NCBI GenBank assembly: GCA_028292785.1
Contig: JAQGLQ010000053.1
Location: 1 to 5,014 of the forward strand
Direction of reading: 5' to 3'
DNA length: 5,014 nt
Source: Noviherbaspirillum sp.
GTDB taxonomy: Bacteria > Pseudomonadota > Gammaproteobacteria > Burkholderiales > Burkholderiaceae
The position numbers were made by a program, and so were the translations under genes. This document shows, one piece after another, positions 3,828 to 5,014 of this stretch (position 1 is its first letter; each line of letters starts with the position of its first letter). The notes under the pieces are model-generated. The model was given only the letters and a program-made list of their open reading frames with translations, was not told the DNA's origin and made no database searches.

Positions 3828-5014
3828 ATGGCCTCAGTAATCAATACCAATCTCGCATCGTTGAATGCACAGCGTTACCTGAACACATCGCAGAACTCCC
3901 TGACAACATCCCTGCAGCGCCTGTCCTCGGGTCTGCGCATCAACAGCGCCAAGGATGACGCAGCCGGCCTCGCGATTTCGGAGCGTTTCAGCACCCAGAT
4001 CCGCGGCCTGAACGTCGCAGCTCGCAACGCCAACGACGGCATCTCCCTCGCGCAGAGCGCTGAAGGCGGCATGACCGAAATCGGCAACAACCTGCAGCGT
4101 ATCCGCGAACTGGCGGTGCAGGCTCGCAACGCCACCAACTCCGCCTCCGACCGTCAGGCGCTGGACGCCGAAGTACAGCAGCTGAAGGCCGAGGTTGCAC
4201 GTGTCGCCGATCAGACCACATTCAACGGCAACAAGCTGCTGGACGGCTCGTTCCTGTCGCAAGCGTTCCAGGTAGGCGCCAACCAGGGCCAGACGATCAG
4301 CATCGATTCCATCGTCAATGCCAATACGGACAAGCTCGGTTCATGGAAAACCTCCAGTGCCACCGGAACGGCTGTCGCCGGCGCGCTTACCGCGGGTGAA
4401 CTGACCATCGACGGCGTGGCAGTCGGCGCGGCGGCACGCGATGCCAAGGCCCAGGCCGCGGCAATCAATGCGGTATCCGGCAAAACCGGCGTCACCGCCG
4501 CCGCAGCCTCCACCAGTGGCGCGTTGGGCGCGTTCACGACCACCGCGGGCGGCACTTATAGCCTGTCGGTCGGCGGCGTCAACATCGCCACCAACAAGGT
4601 CGCCGGTTATACCGCAGCGGGCATGGATACCGACGTGACTGCGGCAAAGGACACGCTCGCAGCGGTCGGCATCACCTTCACCGGTACCGCCGCAGCCGGC
4701 ACGCTCGAATTCAAACGCGCCGATGGCGGTAATATCGACCTGGTCGAAAGCTGGGGCACGGGTGCTTCAGCGGGTGGCTTCGCTACGACTACCGATCCGG
4801 CCGCAGGTGCCTCCGTGACGAGCAACTACTACGGTACGCTCACCCTGACCAGCTTCAACGACGATTCGTTCAAGATCGCCGGCGGCGCCGACGCCGGCCT
4901 GACGAACGGTGTCGCCACCGTGACGACAAATACCGGCTTCGCCAGCGAGAACGTGCTGACGACGGCTGGCGCCGACAAGATGATCGTTGCCATGGACGCA
5001 GCGCTGCAGACGCT
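3828..5014 (+). CDS. fliC: Flagellin, major filament subunit (3' end outside window)
   Basis: The frame is open for 395 codons to the right edge. Flagellin is exported by the flagellar type III apparatus without a cleaved signal and polymerises into the filament. Residues 1-40 ([15 protein letters not shown]...) are the D0 helix and residues 41-165 the D1 domain, with [20 protein letters not shown] at 31-50 and the [12 protein letters not shown] segment at 89-100. The latter matches the TLR5-recognised site of beta- and gamma-proteobacterial flagellins. Residues 170-378 form the variable surface domain, rich in Ala, Gly and Thr. One part (about 189-228, [10 protein letters not shown]...[12 protein letters not shown]) resembles the Flagellin_IN repeat, and a second strand-rich segment starts at [14 protein letters not shown] (241-254). 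From residue 379 ([14 protein letters not shown]) the sequence enters the C-terminal D1 helix, so the remaining D1-D0 end, probably some 70-80 codons, lies beyond the window. It is transcribed from the sigma-28 promoter 116 bases upstream and has a strong ribosome site. Confidence 0.97.
   Translation, partial: MASVINTNLASLNAQRYLNTSQNSLTTSLQRLSSGLRINSAKDDAAGLAISERFSTQIRGLNVAARNANDGISLAQSAEGGMTEIGNNLQRIRELAVQARNATNSASDRQALDAEVQQLKAEVARVADQTTFNGNKLLDGSFLSQAFQVGANQGQTISIDSIVNANTDKLGSWKTSSATGTAVAGALTAGELTIDGVAVGAAARDAKAQAAAINAVSGKTGVTAAAASTSGALGAFTTTAGGTYSLSVGGVNIATNKVAGYTAAGMDTDVTAAKDTLAAVGITFTGTAAAGTLEFKRADGGNIDLVESWGTGASAGGFATTTDPAAGASVTSNYYGTLTLTSFNDDSFKIAGGADAGLTNGVATVTTNTGFASENVLTTAGADKMIVAMDAALQT

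Noticed and set aside
3834..4262. 142-codon minus-strand frame within fliC
   Set aside because: Shadow of the conserved flagellin N-terminal region; composition and position give no support for a gene.

Overview
The window looks like a chromosomal piece of a motile, GC-rich Gram-negative bacterium. The best guess is a betaproteobacterium of the order Burkholderiales, possibly Oxalobacteraceae. That guess rests on the flagellin N-terminus, the style of the tRNA-Arg(ACG), the HPK7 kinase/NarL-FixJ regulator pair and a sigma-28 promoter; genus is not resolvable by eye.

Left part (1-1370): the plus strand opens with the last 43 codons of what looks like a YSC84/SYLF lipid-binding protein. It ends 2 bp from the end of a convergent minus-strand gene for an unrecognised proline-rich protein (135-926, GTG start with a good Shine-Dalgarno). 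Immediately upstream of that gene, on the same strand, is a short coding-like stretch broken by a probable one-base insertion (945-1095). Then come a strong intrinsic terminator (1255-1284), a tRNA-Arg(ACG) gene (1293-1369) and its promoter (1380-1408), all on the minus strand.

Centre (1371-3419): an intergenic region holds a weak sigma-28-like promoter and a 12-bp palindrome. It leads into a plus-strand two-component pair: a soluble PAS histidine kinase (1637-2722) and a NarL/FixJ-type response regulator (2772-3419). The 49 bp between them is spanned by an 18-codon reading frame that overlaps the kinase stop and the regulator start, each through an ATGA.

Right part (3420-5014): a 408-bp non-coding, partly AT-rich region holds an imperfect inverted repeat that may be a terminator, and a convincing sigma-28 (FliA) promoter. 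It is followed by a flagellin gene (fliC) that runs off the right edge after 395 codons.

The regulator pair placed directly before a FliA-driven flagellin gene suggests a motility or lifestyle switch, but that link is inferred from position only. No mobile element, CRISPR array or phage gene was seen. The least ordinary items are the ATGA-mini-ORF-ATGA junction, the kinase that lacks the usual phosphatase glutamine, the frameshifted small gene with its orphan proline-rich neighbour, and a U-U mismatch in the tRNA anticodon stem.
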